Positions 33,604-36,380 of a stretch of 36,380 bases of DNA are shown in pieces. This stretch comes from Bacteroidota bacterium. GTDB lineage: Bacteria; Bacteroidota; Bacteroidia; Bacteroidales; CG2-30-32-10. The translations under genes were made by a program, and so were the position numbers. Each line of letters starts with the position of its first letter. Position 1 is the stretch's first letter. The DNA is taken from contig JACAAW010000017.1 of NCBI GenBank assembly GCA_013377115.1, forward strand, positions 1 through 36,380, read 5' to 3'. The notes beneath the pieces are model-generated. The model did no database searches and was not told where the DNA came from. It saw only the letters and a program-made list of their open reading frames with translations.

Positions 33604-34544
33604 AAAATCATCTGTTCTTCTTCAATTAATTTCAATGTAATATCTTTCATTTCCTGAACGGAATGAATGTGTGAAATAATCCAGAAAACTTTTTCTTCTT
33701 CAACAAAATTCTTTTTCAATAATAACCACAAATCTTTTATTTTATTTACAACCGTTTGATCTGGTTTGTATTTTTGAAGTTCTCCGTATAAATCCAAAAT
33801 AAATAATTTAAAAAGTTCTCTAGCTTTGTTACTATCTGGGATTTTTTTACCTTTAATTTTGTCTGGAAGCATGGGGTTATAAAAGATTCCCCGACCAATC
33901 ATCCATTTTTTAATAGTAGGATATTGAGATTTTATTTTCAAAAAATCTTCAAAACTGAAAATGTCTCCATTGTAAATAACTTCGTGTTTAAAAATAGGAA
34001 GAATTTCTTTTAAAACTTCGTGATGGATTTCTCCTTCGTACATTTGAATGCCAATGCGAGGATGAATAGTAATATTCTCTAGAGGGAAGTCATTAAGAAC
34101 TTTAATGATTTCGAAAATCTCGCCTGTATCTTTATATCCAAGTCTAATTTTCACAGATAATTTCTGAGAAATCATTGGAATTGTTTTTTCAAGAATTTCT
34201 CTCAATAAATCTGGGTAAGGCAAAATTCCTGAACCTCTTTTTTTACGTGCTATATTTCTCATGGGGCAACCCAAATTCCAATTGAGTTGATTGTAATCCC
34301 AGCCTCTTAAAAAATCGGCCATTTGAATGAAATGTTCTGGATTATTCCCAATTAATTGTGGAATGACTGGCATGTCATGGTTGTTGATTGGATTGACATC
34401 TTTGGCTACAATGGGATAACCTTTAAGACCTTGAGTCATTGAAATGAACGGACTCATAGATGTATCTATTCCTTGATAATGGCGGCTATAAACATTTCGA
34501 AAAATGAAATCAGTATAACCATGTAAAGGTGCTAGAATTATCAT
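33600..34544 (-). CDS. tRNA-dihydrouridine synthase (Dus family)
   Basis: Dus enzymes reduce uridine to dihydrouridine in tRNA with FMN and NADPH. The 314-residue protein begins with the FMN-barrel strand LAPLHGYTDFIFR. It then has WNLGCPMRNIARKKRGSGIL with the catalytic Cys, the VKIRLGYKDTGE strand, ITIHPRIGIQMYEG (His motif), IYNGDIFSFEDF and WMIGRGIFYNPML. The start ATG at 34544 was chosen over a TTG three codons upstream. DusB versus DusC type cannot be settled here. It has a TAATTTTG box just upstream. Confidence 0.92.
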   Translation of the reverse strand: MIILAPLHGYTDFIFRNVYSRHYQGIDTSMSPFISMTQGLKGYPIVAKDVNPINNHDMPVIPQLIGNNPEHFIQMADFLRGWDYNQLNWNLGCPMRNIARKKRGSGILPYPDLLREILEKTIPMISQKLSVKIRLGYKDTGEIFEIIKVLNDFPLENITIHPRIGIQMYEGEIHHEVLKEILPIFKHEVIYNGDIFSFEDFLKIKSQYPTIKKWMIGRGIFYNPMLPDKIKGKKIPDSNKARELFKLFILDLYGELQKYKPDQTVVNKIKDLWLLLKKNFVEEEKVFWIISHIHSVQEMKDITLKLIEEEQMIF

Positions 34545-34561
34545 GAGAATCAAGGTTTCTG

Positions 34562-34569
34562 CAAAATTA
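34562..34569 (-). promoter_or_regulatory. -7 promoter element of the dus gene
   Basis: The minus strand reads TAATTTTG, matching TAnnTTTG, 17 bases before the ATG at 34544. Confidence 0.5.
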
Positions 34570-34614
34570 AAGTTTTGATGAGAATATGAAGTGGTTTTTA
34601 TTTATTATTTTTAT

Positions 34615-34622
34615 TATTTTTG
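34615..34622 (+). promoter_or_regulatory. -7 promoter element of the DUF5723-like gene
   Basis: TATTTTTG matches TAnnTTTG, 86 bases before the ATG at 34709, so the transcript would have a longer leader of about 80 bases. Confidence 0.4.
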
Positions 34623-34708
34623 TGTAAGTCAAAATTGGAATTATTCTAAATCCCCATTAGTTCTTGATTTTTATAAAGAACTACTAATTGGAAATAAAAA
34701 ACATAAAT

Positions 34709-36103
34709 ATGAAAACTAAAATTTTATTCTTATCCCTAATTTTTTCTTCAATAATTGTAACAGCGCAAAAGGAAATAAGCTCATTTAGCGCCACAGGTTC
34801 AGGTGTAGCAACTGCATTTTTATCAGATTATCAATGTTTGGGCGTTAATCCAGCGAATCTGGGTTGGCAGCGAAATCCAGTTGCGCCAATTCACCTGAGT
34901 TTGCTAGAAGGTGGAGCTTCGGTTTATTCGGATGCTCTGATGAAAAATGAATTGATGAGAGATTTTATTTATAATAAAAAAACTCATTTTACTCTTGAAC
35001 AAAAAGTTGATGCTGCTTTGGCTTTTGCAAATAATAAGTTTTCTATGAATGCTGATGTTGCCTGGCTTTCATTTTCTTACCAGAAACCTAAATTGGGTGG
35101 TTTTGCTTTTACAGTGAGAGAGCGGACTACATTTAATTCTTATTTTAATGACGAGTTTGCACAATTGGTATTTCAAGGATACTCCGCACCATATTTTGAT
35201 TCTTTAGCTATCGTAAATGGCGATACTGCTGGTTTCTCTTCAATGCCAAAAACACTTGGCGAGCTTGCCAATGGCACTAAAATTTCGGGGACTTGGTATA
35301 GAGAATATGTTATTGGATATGGCAGAAGTTTTATTTCCTCTGATAATTTCAAATTGTATGCTGGTATTGATGTAAAATATTTATCTGGATATGGAATTCT
35401 TGATATTAAAGATGAAAACAAGCAATTGTCGGGATTCTCTGCACTATCTCCATTCCTAAATGTAAGTTATGCTAATTCAACCCCATCAATAACTTCTGGA
35501 TCTGGAATGAAATCAGTTGGTTCTGGCTTTGGCTTTGATATTGGTGCAACGGTTGAGCTTTTCAAAAAACTAAAAATAGGAGTTGCCTTGAATGATATTG
35601 GATCAATTACTTGGGACGGTAATGTTTATGAAGCAAAAGACACTGTTGTAAATATGGTTTACAATCAAGGTTTTTATAGCTTCCAAATGATTGATGAAAT
35701 TAAAAAGTTAATTATGGATTCTACCATGTTTAATTGGCAAGGAAAGTCTTCGCATAAAGTTGCGTTGCCTGCTAATATGAGAATTGGAGTAAATTATAAT
35801 TTATCAGAACGCACAAGTGTTGGAGCTGATTGTTATATTCCAGTAAATGACAATGCCGGAAGTTTTGATAAAGCGATTATTGGTGTGGGTGCCAATATTG
35901 GTTTATGGAAATTTTTAACGGCTTCTGTTGGTGTGGGTTTTGGTGGAAATTATGGATTTGTTGTTCCACTTGGATTCGTTGTAAACGTTGGCGATAAATG
36001 GGAAATTGGAATCGCTTCCAGAGATGCTGTTACTTTTTTCAAAAAGAGCAATCCAACTATGTCAGCGGCCTTAGGATTTTTGAGGTTTAATATTGGGAAT
36101 TAG
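34709..36103 (+). CDS. Predicted outer-membrane beta-barrel protein (DUF5723-like)
   Basis: This 464-residue protein has a signal peptide (1-19, ending IVTAQK). The N-terminal motif FLSDYQCLGVNPANLGW suggests the DUF5723/FadL-like barrel class of Bacteroidota. Alternating hydrophobic strands and Gly-rich turns fill the rest, including GFGFDIGATVEL, KIGVALNDIGSITWDG, RIGVNYNLSERTSVGAD and a terminal LGFLRFNIGN. I chose the ATG at 34709 because the preceding TTG frame adds seven residues before the signal peptide. The family name is tentative and the cargo is unknown. It converges on the DnaE-like gene. Confidence 0.78.
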   Translation: MKTKILFLSLIFSSIIVTAQKEISSFSATGSGVATAFLSDYQCLGVNPANLGWQRNPVAPIHLSLLEGGASVYSDALMKNELMRDFIYNKKTHFTLEQKVDAALAFANNKFSMNADVAWLSFSYQKPKLGGFAFTVRERTTFNSYFNDEFAQLVFQGYSAPYFDSLAIVNGDTAGFSSMPKTLGELANGTKISGTWYREYVIGYGRSFISSDNFKLYAGIDVKYLSGYGILDIKDENKQLSGFSALSPFLNVSYANSTPSITSGSGMKSVGSGFGFDIGATVELFKKLKIGVALNDIGSITWDGNVYEAKDTVVNMVYNQGFYSFQMIDEIKKLIMDSTMFNWQGKSSHKVALPANMRIGVNYNLSERTSVGADCYIPVNDNAGSFDKAIIGVGANIGLWKFLTASVGVGFGGNYGFVVPLGFVVNVGDKWEIGIASRDAVTFFKKSNPTMSAALGFLRFNIGN

Positions 36104-36144
36104 TTTTTGGTTGAGGAAGTTTTTGAGACTTGAAATTACTCTTT

Positions 36145-36380
36145 CTAACCCAACCTCGGATCCGATTTTATCGGCAACTTCGCCATTTTTTTAACTTCAA
36201 TACTTGGGAATCCAAAATCCTCCACCACTTTGCCTAATATTAAATAAACGCCACTTCCTGCAAAAGGATATTCCTTCAATGCTGGAGGAAAATGTGTAGT
36301 GTCGAAAAAGTTTCTTTCAGTATCTAAAAAAGTCCCAAACGCCATCGTGTCGCCTCTGCTGGTTCGAATCCATTTGTAGG
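36145..36380 (-). CDS. 3' end of a DnaE-like DNA polymerase III alpha subunit gene (5' part beyond window)
   Basis: The minus-strand frame is open from the window edge to a TAG at 36145-36147 and encodes about 77 residues. The sequence after SRGDT reads MAFGTFLDTERNFFDTTHFP, then KEYPFAGSGVYLILGKVVEDFGFPSIEVKKM. It resembles the C-terminal OB-like region of the second (error-prone type) DnaE of Bacteroidota. The internal ATG at 36345 is unlikely to be the start, because the frame continues upstream (YKWIRTSRGD). Assignment is by recall of the family, from only the tail of the protein. Confidence 0.55.
   Translation of the reverse strand, partial: YKWIRTSRGDTMAFGTFLDTERNFFDTTHFPPALKEYPFAGSGVYLILGKVVEDFGFPSIEVKKMAKLPIKSDPRLG

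Noticed and set aside
36145-36345. A complete 66-residue gene starting at ATG 36345
   Set aside because: The frame continues without a stop to the window edge in the same register and resembles the end of a longer protein, so the ATG is internal.

Overview
The window is a piece of a low-GC Bacteroidota chromosome, probably Flavobacteriales or a near relative. The evidence is the -7 promoter element TAnnTTTG upstream of many genes, a choice-of-anchor L/PKD surface protein, a lipoprotein TamA (TamL), PepSY-like and DUF5723-like proteins, and the gene orders rel-fur-purA and rsfS-ftsH-LUD-cdsA-psd. I saw no rRNA, tRNA, CRISPR array, insertion sequence, prophage or defence island. It is almost entirely housekeeping and envelope sequence.

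Layout: (1) 1-2438 (-), the N-terminal part of a large secreted surface protein cut by the window edge. (2) 2698-7298, an M20 dipeptidase (+) that abuts folC, followed on the minus strand by the exbB-exbD-tonB-folC operon. (3) 7491-13682 (-), an M16 zinc protease, a Kup potassium transporter and an MscS channel. (4) 13855-17782 (+), the Omp85-type lipoprotein TamL and a RecD-like helicase. (5) 18068-22211 (+), the (p)ppGpp enzyme Rel, a Fur-family regulator and PurA, preceded by an unusual 11-bp periodic repeat. (6) 22295-26728 (+), a repeated PepSY-like secreted protein, a DHA2-type efflux pump and an OstA/LptA-like protein. (7) 26721-27476 (-), BirA. (8) 27595-32454 (+), a compact operon rsfS-ftsH-LUD-DUF2007-cdsA-psd that joins ribosome silencing, membrane proteolysis and phospholipid synthesis. 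(9) 32572-36380, a small exported Cys/Lys-rich protein, an unknown exported protein, a tRNA-dihydrouridine synthase (-), an outer-membrane beta-barrel candidate and the 3' end of a DnaE-like polymerase gene (-).

Together the genes cover envelope energisation (ExbBD-TonB), outer-membrane assembly and lipid export (TamL, OstA-like), inner-membrane lipid synthesis and quality control (CdsA, Psd, FtsH), ion and osmotic balance (Kup, MscS), and stress and nutrient control (Rel, Fur). Genes are tightly packed: three convergent pairs touch or overlap with no room for a terminator. I found no clearly new multi-gene system. The most unusual signals are the 9-unit 11-bp repeat before rel, the Cys/Lys-rich exported protein with a near-ideal promoter and terminator, and a 24-bp near-palindrome over the kup promoter. 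Several apparent TTG starts lie in promoter or leader sequence and were replaced by downstream ATGs. TamL (TTG) and CdsA (GTG) appear to use real non-ATG starts.
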